From positions 744,001 through 808,000 of the forward strand of contig NZ_CANKWO010000001.1 of assembly GCF_947487515.1 (NCBI RefSeq): a stretch of 64,000 nucleotides of DNA. The letters run 5' to 3'. The stretch is from an uncultured Litoreibacter sp. (GTDB taxonomy: Bacteria; Pseudomonadota; Alphaproteobacteria; Rhodobacterales; Rhodobacteraceae). The notes below the pieces were generated by a model. It was not told where the DNA came from and searched no databases. It saw only the letters and a list, made by a program, of their open reading frames with translations. This document shows, piece by piece, positions 8,551 to 17,714 of this stretch. Both the position numbers and the translations under genes were made by a program. Position 1 is the first letter of the stretch. Each line of letters opens with the position of its first letter.

Positions 8551-9765
8551 ATGAGCTATTCATCAGCGCGACTTTTTGATCGCACCACCCCGCCTCACAT
8601 CTTCACGCTCGTTCTGCTTGCAGGGGTGTCGGCGATGAATATGTCCATTTTCCTCCCCTCCCTTCCGGTCATGACGGAGGCCTTCAATACCGAATACGGG
8701 GTGATGCAACTGTCGATCTCGCTGTATTTGGCCTGCACTGCATTGCTTCAAATCCTGATCGGCCCCCTGTCAGACCTCTATGGGCGCCGTCCCGTCGTAT
8801 TGGGCGCATTGAGCATCTTCGCCTTGGCGTCGCTGGGGTGCTATGCCGCCCCGACAATCGAAGTTTTCTTGGTGTTTCGCATGATCGCTGCCTGTGTGGC
8901 TGTGGGCATGGTGATGTCGCGCGCCATCGTGCGCGACGTTGTTCCAATGGCAGAATCCGCCTCGACCATGGGGTATGTCACCATGGGCATGTCACTGGTA
9001 CCCATGTTCGCCCCGACGATTGGCGGCTTCATCGACGAGCTGTTCGGCTGGCGCGCAATCTTCTTGTTTGCCTTTGCCTTCGGGATCGGACTGGCACTGC
9101 TATGCTGGGCCGATCAAGGGGAGACCAACACCGAAAAATCAGCCAGCCTCGTTGCACAAGTCCGCGACTACCCAGAGCTGTTCACCTCCCCCCGCTTCTG
9201 GGGATACGCCCTGTCGGCGGCCTTCGCATCCGGTGCATTCTTTGCCTTCCTTGGGGGCTCTCCCTATGTGGCATCGGTTGTCTATGAGCTCCCTTCAACC
9301 ACATCTCGCTATCTGTTTGGCGTTCCTGCAGTGGGGTACTTCGCCGGAAATCTGTTTTCTGGGCGCTATTCGGTCCGCATCGGGGTGAACCGCATGATCT
9401 TGATCGGGTGCATCCTTCTGGTCGTTGGTTTGACTGGCTCCCTGATCGTAACGGCCGCCGGATATGGGTCTGCCTATGTGTTTTTCGGGTTCTGCACCTT
9501 TGTGGGTTTGGGGAATGGGTTGGTCCTTCCCAACGCGAATGCCGGCCTTTTGTCGGTGCGACCGCATCTGGCGGGCACCGCGTCGGGGGTGGGCGGCGCA
9601 ATTATGATCGGTGGCGGGGCTGCCCTGGCCGCGCTGGCAGGCGCGCTGCTGGAGGGAGGGCAAGGAAGCTTCCCCTTGCAATGGGTAATGCTGCTCAGCG
9701 CAGTCGCCAGCCTGATCGCAATCTTGCTGGTTATGCGCCGCGAGAGAGGCATTCTCGAAGCTTGA
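8551..9765 (+). CDS. MFS drug-resistance transporter, Bcr/CflA type
   Basis: 404 aa with twelve predicted membrane helices. The N-terminal region FLPSLPVMTEAF and the signature LIGPLSDLYGRRPVVLG after helix 2 are typical of the Bcr/CflA proton-driven exporter subfamily; motif FRMIAACVAVGMVMSRAIVRDVV follows. It is divergent from pccB and 58 bp upstream of the pccR-like gene, so its expression may be tied to propionyl-CoA status, although a link between this exporter and propionate is not established. The substrate cannot be read from sequence. Confidence 0.9.
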   Translation: MSYSSARLFDRTTPPHIFTLVLLAGVSAMNMSIFLPSLPVMTEAFNTEYGVMQLSISLYLACTALLQILIGPLSDLYGRRPVVLGALSIFALASLGCYAAPTIEVFLVFRMIAACVAVGMVMSRAIVRDVVPMAESASTMGYVTMGMSLVPMFAPTIGGFIDELFGWRAIFLFAFAFGIGLALLCWADQGETNTEKSASLVAQVRDYPELFTSPRFWGYALSAAFASGAFFAFLGGSPYVASVVYELPSTTSRYLFGVPAVGYFAGNLFSGRYSVRIGVNRMILIGCILLVVGLTGSLIVTAAGYGSAYVFFGFCTFVGLGNGLVLPNANAGLLSVRPHLAGTASGVGGAIMIGGGAALAALAGALLEGGQGSFPLQWVMLLSAVASLIAILLVMRRERGILEA

Positions 9766-9773
9766 GATCGAAC

Positions 9774-9811
9774 TTTGCAAAGGCTATAGTCAAACATAGC
9801 AAAACTGCAAA
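9774..9811 (+). promoter_or_regulatory. PccR-type sites upstream of the regulator gene (autoregulation)
   Basis: TTTGCAAA (9774-9781) and GCAAAACTGCAAA (9799-9811) lie 13-50 bp before the regulator start codon. They match the elements at 8446-8499, which suggests that the regulator controls its own gene. Confidence 0.65.
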
Positions 9812-9823
9812 GGCGCGCCCGAT

Positions 9824-11203
9824 ATGGCCCCAAGAAAACTCTATGCCGGCACGAAACTGCGTGAACTTCGGACCCGTATGGGGCTGACACAAAAGGCATT
9901 TGCATCAAAGCTGGGCGTGTCCCTGCCGTATTTGAACCAGATGGAAAACAACAACCGTCCGGTTTCCACATCCGTGGTTCTTGCGATGGCCAGCGAGTTC
10001 GGCTTCGATGTCACCGAACTGTCTACCGGCGACGCCGAGCGTTTGGTCACCGATATGTCTGAGGCGCTTTCGGATCCGATATTCGCAGAAATCGCGCCCC
10101 CTCTCGCCGACCTGCGCCTTGCCGCCTCCAATGCCCCCGCCCTGTCGCGCGCATTTATCGAGTTGCACCGCGCCTATCGCCAAACCCACGAGCGCCTCGC
10201 ATCTTTGGACGAAGTATTGGGCCAAGAGGCCACCAATTTGCAGCCAAGCCCGTGGGAAGAGGTCCGAGATTTCTTTCACTATTGCGATAACTATGTCGAT
10301 GCTGTGGATCACGCCGCCGAGCGGTTCTCCAGCACAATAAACGGGGATGTCTTGCGCTCTTCTGCGCTGAAGTTTGATCTGCAATTCACTGACAGCAAAC
10401 GCATTCGCCGCTATGATCCGGTGACCAATACTTTGCGGTTGGCAGCCAGTTCCCCGCCCTCAACTCAGCGATTTCAGTTGCTACACCAAATTGCACTTTT
10501 GGAACAAAATGAACTTTTGGACGCAACATTGGACCTTGCCCGCTTTCAAACCGACGCCGCACGCCACATTGCCAAGATCGGGATGGCCAATTACTTCGCC
10601 GGCGCTGCCTTGATGCCCTATACTGCCTTTCTGGAGGCAGCCCAAACCACCCGACATGATCTGGAGCAGCTTGCAGATCAATTCGGCGCCTCGATCGAGC
10701 AGGTGTCGCATCGGCTTTCCACCTTGCAGCGTCCGGGAGCGAAAGGCATTCCGTTTTTCTTTGTACGCGTCGACCAAGCAGGCACGATCACCAAACGGCA
10801 CTCGGCAACGCGGTTGCAATTCGCCCGCTTCGGTGGCCCCTGCCCACTTTGGAATGTTCACCGCGCGTTTGAAACCCCGGGGCGATTCCTACGCCAGCTG
10901 GCCGAAACCCCTGACGGGGTGCGCTATATCTCAATCGCGCGCGATGTCTCCAAAACCGGCGGCAGCTTCACTGCACCGACCCGCCGCTATGCCATTGCCC
11001 TCGGTTGCGAAATGACACATGCCAGCGAAATCGTTTACGCCGATGACATGCTACCGGCCAGCCCGCAAGCCTTTGAGCCAATTGGAATTTCCTGCCGCAT
11101 CTGCCCACGTCGCGAATGCCACCAGCGGTCTGTGCCCCCCCTTGAAAGCAAACTCTCCGTCGATCACGACCAACGCGGCACCCTGCCCTATAAGGTCGAA
11201 TGA
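9824..11203 (+). CDS. pccR: Short-chain fatty acyl regulator, PccR/RamB type
   Basis: 459 aa. An N-terminal XRE helix-turn-helix (about residues 8-62, LRELRTRMGLTQKAFASKLGVSLPYLNQMEN in three parts) is followed by a long middle region related to the IrrE/DUF955 domain, degenerate for zinc binding (FQLLHQIALLEQ in place of HELGH). The C-terminal domain has a Cys-rich tail, GISCRICPRRECHQR. This architecture is that of regulators that sense short-chain acyl-CoA and control propionyl-CoA carboxylation. Neighbouring pccB and matching DNA repeats support the call. No strong ribosome site precedes the ATG. The gene overlaps the next by 4 bp. Confidence 0.88.
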   Translation: MAPRKLYAGTKLRELRTRMGLTQKAFASKLGVSLPYLNQMENNNRPVSTSVVLAMASEFGFDVTELSTGDAERLVTDMSEALSDPIFAEIAPPLADLRLAASNAPALSRAFIELHRAYRQTHERLASLDEVLGQEATNLQPSPWEEVRDFFHYCDNYVDAVDHAAERFSSTINGDVLRSSALKFDLQFTDSKRIRRYDPVTNTLRLAASSPPSTQRFQLLHQIALLEQNELLDATLDLARFQTDAARHIAKIGMANYFAGAALMPYTAFLEAAQTTRHDLEQLADQFGASIEQVSHRLSTLQRPGAKGIPFFFVRVDQAGTITKRHSATRLQFARFGGPCPLWNVHRAFETPGRFLRQLAETPDGVRYISIARDVSKTGGSFTAPTRRYAIALGCEMTHASEIVYADDMLPASPQAFEPIGISCRICPRRECHQRSVPPLESKLSVDHDQRGTLPYKVE

Positions 11204-11985
11204 TGCGCATAATTTTGCGAGCAGCTTTGCTTTTCTCGCTGTTCTTCGCGGCGTATTTCACCTTGGAGCGGTTCATTGTCTATCCGCTGGCCCCCCGCAG
11301 CATCGCCCCCTCGGACGCCCGCCTGAAGGTCAGCAAAATTGGGGACATGGTGGTTTGGTCCGCGCCCGCAAAACGTGGCAAACCTACGGTGGTGTATCTG
11401 CACGGCAACGCCGGTCATATCGCCAAACGTACCGCGCGCCTGCAACGGCTGATGGATCGCGGATATGGCATCGTCGCCCCCGCCTATCGCGGTAGCAACG
11501 GCAGCAAGGGGTGGCCCACTGAGGCGGGAATAGCGTCCGATATCAACGCCTTATACACATCTCTGACCAATGGAGCATTCACCGGAACACCTACCGTTCC
11601 AATCCTGTATGGCGAAAGCATCGGCGCTGCGGTTGCAATCAATCTCGCCACCACCTCCGCGGTGCGCCCCCGCGCAATCGTGCTTGAGGCCCCCTTCACA
11701 TCTCTCAAAGATGTGGCGGCCCACATGCATCCGCAGTTGCCCCTCGCCACTGGCTTGATGTTGAGCCGTTGGCCCAGCGTTCGCCGCGCCACAAAACTAC
11801 AGGCTCCCTTGCTCATTTTGCATGGGGAGAAGGACGACTTCATTCCGCCCAAAATGGGCCGCGCGATCCTTGAGGCCGCCGGTTCCAAACACAAGGAGCT
11901 TTACGTGGTAAAAGGTGCGGGCCATATCAATATGTGGACAGGGGACGCGCAACGGCGTTTGTATAGATTCATAAAACAATTCTAA
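11200..11985 (+). CDS. Alpha/beta hydrolase, membrane-anchored
   Basis: 261 aa. An N-terminal membrane anchor (ILRAALLFSLFFAAYF) is followed by a hydrolase fold with oxyanion motif VYLHGNAGH, nucleophile elbow YGESIGAA, acid residue in HGEKDDFIP and catalytic His in GAGHIN, the pattern of BEM46/ABHD13-like serine hydrolases. The substrate is unknown. Starts at 11200 or 11203 are both possible; the former overlaps the regulator stop (ATGA), suggesting translational coupling to pccR. Confidence 0.88.
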   Translation: MMRIILRAALLFSLFFAAYFTLERFIVYPLAPRSIAPSDARLKVSKIGDMVVWSAPAKRGKPTVVYLHGNAGHIAKRTARLQRLMDRGYGIVAPAYRGSNGSKGWPTEAGIASDINALYTSLTNGAFTGTPTVPILYGESIGAAVAINLATTSAVRPRAIVLEAPFTSLKDVAAHMHPQLPLATGLMLSRWPSVRRATKLQAPLLILHGEKDDFIPPKMGRAILEAAGSKHKELYVVKGAGHINMWTGDAQRRLYRFIKQF

Positions 11986-11994
11986 GGTCGCCCG

Positions 11995-13131
11995 ATGGAT
12001 CATCACGCCAAATACCCCGGACTGTCGGACCTGAAGGCGCAGGCGCGCAAACGCATTCCGCATTTCGTGTGGGAATATCTCGACAGCGCCACCGGCCAAG
12101 AGGCCACCCTCAAACGCAACCGCCGCAAACTCGACGAGGTGCTGCTGCGCCCGTCCATTTTGCACGGCGAGTTCGCGCCCGATCTATCCACCACATTCTT
12201 AGGGCGCGACTTCAAACTGCCTTTCGGCATTGCCCCCGTTGGCATGTCCGGTCTGATCTGGCCCGACGCCGAACGCATGTTGGCCAAAGAGGCTGCCCGC
12301 CAAGGCATCCCCTACTCTTTGTCCACCGTCGCCACACGAACACCCGAAGACCTTGCCCCGCATTTGGGCGAGGACGCGTGGTTCCAGATGTATCCGCCTC
12401 GCGATCCAGACATCCGCAAAGACATGATGGCGCGCGCAAAGGCGGCAGGATTTAACACGCTGGTGATGACTGTGGATGTGCCAGTGGCTTCGCGCCGTGA
12501 ACGCCAGACCCGTGGTGGCCTGACTCAACCGCCCCGCCTAACCCCCCGTCTGGCGCTGCAAGCAGCCCAATGTCCTGCTTGGCTCAATGGTATCCGCAAA
12601 ACGGGCATGCCGCGGATGAAATTGATGGACAGTTATTCGGAGCAAAAGGTCAGCCTGTCCTCCACCGAGCATGTCGGCTACCTGCTGCGCACCTCTCCAG
12701 ATTGGGACTACGTCAAATATCTGCGCGATGAATGGGACGGGCCGTTGATCGTGAAAGGCGTGGCCAATCCTGACGATGCCGCCCGCTTGCAAGACGAGGG
12801 CGTGGACGCGCTATGGGTCTCCAATCACGCCGGTCGCCAGTTCGATGCGGGCCTCGCGACCATAGAGTCCCTACCCCATGTCCGCGCCGCAACCTCCCTG
12901 CCCTTGGTTTTCGACAGCGGCGTCGAGGGTGGCTTGGACATCATTCGCGCTTTGGCTTTGGGGGCGGATTTCGTGATGCTGGGCCGCCCATGGCACTACG
13001 CCCTTGGCGCTTTGGGCAGCGCTGGCCCTGCGCATTTGGCGGATATGCTGGCGAAAGACATGGCTTCAAACATGGGGCAACTGGGGACGAAAACCCTCAA
13101 AGAACTCTCTGGTCGCTTGGTTCACAGATAA
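11995..13131 (+). CDS. lldD: FMN-dependent L-lactate dehydrogenase / alpha-hydroxy acid oxidase
   Basis: Oxidises L-lactate, or a related 2-hydroxy acid, to the 2-keto acid, usually passing electrons to quinone. The 378-aa product has the TIM-barrel of the family: PFGIAPVGMSG near residue 80, VDVPVASRRERQTRGG near 161, catalytic His278 in SNHAGRQFD, and the FMN-phosphate loop GVEGGLDIIRALALGADFV followed by LGRPW. It starts 9 bp after the hydrolase stop. Pyruvate carboxylase lies next downstream, which fits a lactate to pyruvate to oxaloacetate flow. The true substrate among 2-hydroxy acids is not certain. Confidence 0.88.
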   Translation: MDHHAKYPGLSDLKAQARKRIPHFVWEYLDSATGQEATLKRNRRKLDEVLLRPSILHGEFAPDLSTTFLGRDFKLPFGIAPVGMSGLIWPDAERMLAKEAARQGIPYSLSTVATRTPEDLAPHLGEDAWFQMYPPRDPDIRKDMMARAKAAGFNTLVMTVDVPVASRRERQTRGGLTQPPRLTPRLALQAAQCPAWLNGIRKTGMPRMKLMDSYSEQKVSLSSTEHVGYLLRTSPDWDYVKYLRDEWDGPLIVKGVANPDDAARLQDEGVDALWVSNHAGRQFDAGLATIESLPHVRAATSLPLVFDSGVEGGLDIIRALALGADFVMLGRPWHYALGALGSAGPAHLADMLAKDMASNMGQLGTKTLKELSGRLVHR

Positions 13132-13167
13132 AAAACAGCCCCTCGCCGCTTCGTTAGCGCTACCAAA

Positions 13168-13185
13168 AACTGGGTATACCCAGTT
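13168..13185. promoter_or_regulatory. 18-bp perfect palindrome upstream of pyruvate carboxylase
   Basis: AACTGGGTATACCCAGTT is a perfect 18-bp palindrome, 37-54 bp after the lldD stop and about 70 bp before the pyc start. Length and symmetry are typical of a dimeric repressor or activator site. The cognate regulator is not known. Confidence 0.5.
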
Positions 13186-13255
13186 GTAACTAGTTTACGA
13201 CACGGCGCTTTGCCCCTATTCATGCCGCAACTGCACAAATAGGGGTCCTCCTGCC

Positions 13256-16200
13256 ATGGCCGATTTCCAGAAAATACTCATCGCAAACCGCGGCGAAATT
13301 GCGATCCGTGTGATGCGCGCTGCCAACGAAATGGGGAAGAAAACCGTCGCCATTTATGCCGAAGAAGACAAACTCGGCCTGCACCGCTTCAAAGCAGATG
13401 AAGCCTATAAAATCGGCGAAGGCCTTGGCCCTGTGGCCGCCTACCTCAGCATTGAGGAAATCATCCGCGTCGCTAAAATGTCCGGCGCTGATGCGATCCA
13501 CCCCGGCTACGGCCTGCTGTCCGAGAACCCCGAATTTGTAGACGCCTGCAACGAAGCCGGTATCAAGTTTATCGGCCCCAAAGCCGAAACCATGCGCAAA
13601 CTTGGCGACAAAGCTTCTGCGCGCCAAGTGTCGATTGAGGCCGGCGTTCCGGTAATCCCAGCCACTGCTGTCTTGGGCGACGACATGGAGGCGATCAAAA
13701 AAGAGGCCGCTGAAATCGGCTACCCCTTGATGCTAAAGGCCTCTTGGGGCGGCGGTGGTCGCGGCATGCGCGCCATTAACTCCGAGGACGAGTTGGAAGA
13801 AAAGGTCCTTGAGGGCCGCCGCGAAGCCGAAGCCGCCTTCGGCAATGGCGCGGGCTTCCTTGAGAAGATGATCGTACGTGCCCGTCACGTAGAAGTGCAA
13901 ATCCTTGGCGACAGCCACGGCCAGATTTACCACCTGTATGAGCGCGACTGCTCGGTCCAACGCCGTAACCAAAAAGTGGTGGAGCGCGCACCAGCCCCCT
14001 ATCTGTCCGGCACCCAGCGTGAACAGATTTGCCAATTGGGCAAGAAGGTCTGCGAACATATCGGCTATGAATGTGCAGGTACCGTTGAATTCCTGATGGA
14101 TATGGACAGCGGCGAGTTTTACTTCATCGAAGTAAACCCACGCGTCCAAGTAGAGCACACCGTCACCGAAGAAGTCACCGGCATCGACATCGTGCGGGCG
14201 CAAATCCTGATTGCCGAGGGCAAATCCCTCGTGGAGGCCACAGGCTGCGCATCGCAATATGACGTCAAGCTGGACGGCCACGCGCTGCAGTGCCGCGTGA
14301 CAACAGAAGACCCGCAAAACAACTTCATCCCAGACTATGGCCGCATCACGACTTACCGCTCGGCCACTGGCATGGGCATTCGCCTCGATGGCGGCACCGC
14401 CTATGCGGGTGCGGTGATCACGCGCTACTACGATAGCTTGCTGACCAAAGTGACCGCTTGGGCGCCGACGCCTGAGGCCTCAATCAACCGTATGGACCGT
14501 GCGTTGCGCGAATTCCGTGTGCGCGGTGTGTCGACGAATATTGCCTTCGTGGAAAACCTGCTCAAGCACCCGACGTTCTTGAACTATGAATACCACACCA
14601 AGTTCATCGACGAAACGCCTGACCTCTTCGACTTCAAAAAGCGCCGCGACCGCGCAACGAAGATTCTGACCTATATCGCGGATATCACCGTCAACGGTCA
14701 CCCAGAAACCGAAGGCCGCGCCCTGCCCGCAGAGGCGCGCACGCCCAAAGCCCCTGCACCGCAAGCCAAACCTGCCTACGGCACGCGTAACATTCTCGAG
14801 GATCACGGCCCACAAGCCGTCGCCGACTGGATGTCCGACCAAAAGCAGCTGTTGATCACCGACACCACCATGCGCGACGGTCACCAGTCGTTGCTGGCCA
14901 CGCGCATGCGGTCCCTTGATATGATCCGCGTGGCGCCGACCTATGCGTCGAACATGCCGCAGCTTTTCTCCATGGAATGCTGGGGCGGGGCGACATTCGA
15001 CGTGGCCTACCGCTTCTTGCAAGAATGCCCGTGGCAGCGCCTGCGGGACCTGCGCCGCGCCATGCCAAACCTGATGACGCAAATGCTGCTGCGCGCCTCC
15101 AACGGGGTGGGCTACACCAACTACCCTGACAACGTGGTGCAAGAATTCGTGCGCCAAGCCGCCGAGACCGGCGTTGACGTCTTCCGCGTGTTCGACAGCC
15201 TCAACTGGGTAGAGAACATGCGTGTGGCGATGGATGCGGTCGCTGAATCCGGCAAGGTTGTCGAAGGCACGATCTGCTACACTGGTGACATTCTGAACCC
15301 TGACCGCGCGAAATACTCGCTGCAGTATTACGTCGACATGGGCAAAGAGCTGAAGGCCGCTGGTGCCCATGTGCTTGGCCTGAAAGACATGGCAGGTTTG
15401 ATGAAACCAGCCTCCGCGCGCGTTCTGGTCAAAGCGTTGAAAGAGGAGGTCGGCCTGCCGATCCACTTCCACACGCATGACACCGCAGGCGTGGCAATCG
15501 CGACCATTTTGGCGGCCTCCGAGGCCGGAGTGGACGCGGTGGATTGCGCCATGGATGCGCTGTCTGGCAACACCTCGCAAGCGACACTTGGCTCCGTGGT
15601 CGAGGCCTTGGCCCACACCGACCGCGACACGGGCTTGGATATCAAAACCGTACGCCAAATTTCGGACTACTGGGAAGCCGTGCGCGGCCAATACGCCGCC
15701 TTCGAGAGCGGCATGCAGGCCCCCGCCTCCGAAGTTTACCTCCACGAAATGCCAGGTGGTCAGTTTACCAACCTCAAGGCGCAAGCCCGCTCTGTCGGCT
15801 TGGAGGAACGCTGGCACGAGGTGGCTCAAACCTATGCCGATGTGAACCAGATGTTTGGCGACATCGTCAAAGTGACGCCCTCCTCCAAAGTTGTGGGCGA
15901 CATGGCGTTGATGATGGTCTCCCAAGGCCTGACGCGTGACGAGGTCGAAAATCCGAAAACCGACGTGGCCTTCCCTGACAGCGTGGTCGACATGATGCGC
16001 GGCAACCTAGGCCAACCTCCGGGTGGCTGGCCAAAGGCGATCCAGAAGAAAATCCTCAAGGGCGAGAAGCCAATGACCCACCGCCCCGGCGAAAAGCTGG
16101 AACCGGTTGATCTGGAAGCCACCCGCGCCGAGCTGTCCGAAATGTTGGGTGGCAAGGATATCGATGGCGAGGATTTGAACGGCTACCTGATGTACCCGAA

Positions 16201-16693
16201 GGTCTTCACCGATTACGCCGAACGCCATGAAATCTATGGGCCTGTGCGCACCCTGCCGACACGGACCTTCTTCTACGGCATGGAGCCGGGCGAAGAGATC
16301 AGCGCCGAAATCGATCCGGGAAAAACGCTGGAAATTCGCATGCAGGCTTTGGGCGAAACCGATGATGCGGGCGAGGCCAAAGTGTTCTTCGAACTCAACG
16401 GCCAACCCCGTGTTATCCGCGTGGCAAATCGCAAGGCCGCATCTTCCTCCGTGCGCATGCCGAAGGCCGAAGTTGGCAACCCCAACCACATCGGGGCGCC
16501 AATGCCGGGTGTTGTGGCCACTGTGGCGGCGCGTGTGGGTATGCAGGTCAAAGAAGGTGACCTTCTGCTGACCATCGAGGCGATGAAGATGGAAACCGGC
16601 ATCCACGCCGAACGTGACGCAGTGATCAAGGCCGTTCATGTGGCCGCTGGGGGGCAAATCGACGCCAAAGACCTTCTGGTCGAGTTCGAATAA
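13256..16693 (+). CDS. pyc: Pyruvate carboxylase
   Basis: Makes oxaloacetate from pyruvate, bicarbonate and ATP (anaplerosis). The 1145-aa product contains the whole multidomain enzyme: biotin carboxylase (about 1-455; KILIANRGEIAIRVMRA, ASWGGGGRGMRA, FIEVNPRVQVEHTVTEE), carboxyltransferase (about 525-830; DTTMRDGHQSLLATRMRS, FSMECWGGATFDV, GLKDMAGL, the HTHD metal site in FHTHDTAG), the allosteric/PC tetramerisation region, and the biotinyl domain with EAMKMETG (Lys about 1111). Length is normal. A palindromic operator-like site lies upstream and a strong terminator downstream, so it is a single-gene unit. Confidence 0.97.
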   Translation: MADFQKILIANRGEIAIRVMRAANEMGKKTVAIYAEEDKLGLHRFKADEAYKIGEGLGPVAAYLSIEEIIRVAKMSGADAIHPGYGLLSENPEFVDACNEAGIKFIGPKAETMRKLGDKASARQVSIEAGVPVIPATAVLGDDMEAIKKEAAEIGYPLMLKASWGGGGRGMRAINSEDELEEKVLEGRREAEAAFGNGAGFLEKMIVRARHVEVQILGDSHGQIYHLYERDCSVQRRNQKVVERAPAPYLSGTQREQICQLGKKVCEHIGYECAGTVEFLMDMDSGEFYFIEVNPRVQVEHTVTEEVTGIDIVRAQILIAEGKSLVEATGCASQYDVKLDGHALQCRVTTEDPQNNFIPDYGRITTYRSATGMGIRLDGGTAYAGAVITRYYDSLLTKVTAWAPTPEASINRMDRALREFRVRGVSTNIAFVENLLKHPTFLNYEYHTKFIDETPDLFDFKKRRDRATKILTYIADITVNGHPETEGRALPAEARTPKAPAPQAKPAYGTRNILEDHGPQAVADWMSDQKQLLITDTTMRDGHQSLLATRMRSLDMIRVAPTYASNMPQLFSMECWGGATFDVAYRFLQECPWQRLRDLRRAMPNLMTQMLLRASNGVGYTNYPDNVVQEFVRQAAETGVDVFRVFDSLNWVENMRVAMDAVAESGKVVEGTICYTGDILNPDRAKYSLQYYVDMGKELKAAGAHVLGLKDMAGLMKPASARVLVKALKEEVGLPIHFHTHDTAGVAIATILAASEAGVDAVDCAMDALSGNTSQATLGSVVEALAHTDRDTGLDIKTVRQISDYWEAVRGQYAAFESGMQAPASEVYLHEMPGGQFTNLKAQARSVGLEERWHEVAQTYADVNQMFGDIVKVTPSSKVVGDMALMMVSQGLTRDEVENPKTDVAFPDSVVDMMRGNLGQPPGGWPKAIQKKILKGEKPMTHRPGEKLEPVDLEATRAELSEMLGGKDIDGEDLNGYLMYPKVFTDYAERHEIYGPVRTLPTRTFFYGMEPGEEISAEIDPGKTLEIRMQALGETDDAGEAKVFFELNGQPRVIRVANRKAASSSVRMPKAEVGNPNHIGAPMPGVVATVAARVGMQVKEGDLLLTIEAMKMETGIHAERDAVIKAVHVAAGGQIDAKDLLVEFE

Positions 16694-16749
16694 CCCCGCG
16701 CCCTTGGCCCCTTTTGCGGGGCACTGCGTTTGACCAAATTGAAAGCTGG

Positions 16750-16788
16750 GCCTAGCGGCGCGTGAAAAACGCCGCTAGGCTTTCTTTT
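16750..16788 (+). terminator. Rho-independent terminator of pyc
   Basis: Perfect 11-bp stem GCCTAGCGGCG (16750-16760) / CGCCGCTAGGC (16770-16780), followed by TTTCTTTT. Confidence 0.9.
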
Positions 16789-16828
16789 AGGCCCCGCAGG
16801 AGGGGCGTCAGTTCGGGGGCGCTACACA

Positions 16829-17632
16829 ATGAAGCTTCTTGTTTTTTCGGACCCGCATTTGGTGGAGCCTGACCAACGGATCATCGGCCTCAACCCGTCG
16901 CAACGCTTCTCTCAGGCCCTTGATCACGCATTGAAAAACCATCCAGACGCCGCACATATGGTGATCCTTGGGGACTTGACCCACCACGGTCGAGACGCTC
17001 AGTATCTCGCGCTTCAACGCTGCCTCGACGCGGTCAACATCCCGCTGTCTTTGATGCTGGGAAACCACGATGATCGATCAGCCTTCCTCAAGGCTTTCCC
17101 TGATACGCCCCTCACCCCCTCGGGGCACGTCCAACATGTGGTCCAGTTGGGGCACCACCGCTTGATTTGCCTCGACACGTTGGATGCCGAGGCCACGCCG
17201 AAGCATTCCGGCCTGCTATGCGAAGCGCGCATGGGATGGCTGCGCGACGCCCTTGAGGCAGCCAAGGGCGCGCCTGTGACTTTGGCATTGCATCACCCCC
17301 CCTTTGTCACGGGTCTGGATGGCATGGACGCTATTCGTCTGCGAAATGCGCAAGAATTGCAGGCGCTCATCGCCGAGTTTCCCAATGTGGTGCAACTTCT
17401 TTGCGGCCATGTGCACCGCAACATTTCCGGCGGGCTGTGCGGCACATCCTTCGCGACCTTCAAAAGCACCTGCCATCAGTCGCCCCTTACCTTGGGCCTG
17501 CAAGGCAGCGATCACTCCATAGACGAGCCAGCAGGCTACGGTATCGTCTTGTTCACCAAAGACCGCGTTATCGTGCATACGGATGATTTAGGGGGGCGCG
17601 GCGCCCCGACTGTCGATGGACATTCCGCTTAA
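16829..17632 (+). CDS. Calcineurin-like phosphodiesterase (CpdA/GpdQ type)
   Basis: 267 aa. All metallophosphoesterase motifs are present in order: FSDPHL (D8, H10), LGDLTHHG, LGNHDD, LALHHPPF and CGHVHRN. This arrangement is that of class III cyclic-nucleotide or glycerophosphodiester phosphodiesterases with two metal ions. There is no signal peptide, so it acts in the cytoplasm. The exact substrate (cAMP or glycerophosphodiesters) cannot be decided from sequence. The gene stands alone between the pyc terminator and pepF. Confidence 0.88.
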   Translation: MKLLVFSDPHLVEPDQRIIGLNPSQRFSQALDHALKNHPDAAHMVILGDLTHHGRDAQYLALQRCLDAVNIPLSLMLGNHDDRSAFLKAFPDTPLTPSGHVQHVVQLGHHRLICLDTLDAEATPKHSGLLCEARMGWLRDALEAAKGAPVTLALHHPPFVTGLDGMDAIRLRNAQELQALIAEFPNVVQLLCGHVHRNISGGLCGTSFATFKSTCHQSPLTLGLQGSDHSIDEPAGYGIVLFTKDRVIVHTDDLGGRGAPTVDGHSA

Positions 17633-17714
17633 TCTTTTTGTTTTGATCAACAACATCTTGTTGCCGTGTTCGCGCGCACATAGGTTGGCTGGGAATTAGA
17701 TCAAAGGACGTCCC

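Noticed and set aside
14480-15925. 481-codon minus-strand ORF inside pyruvate carboxylase
   Set aside because: Shadow of a high-G+C coding sequence; composition is dominated by His, Arg, Val and Gly with no recognisable fold.
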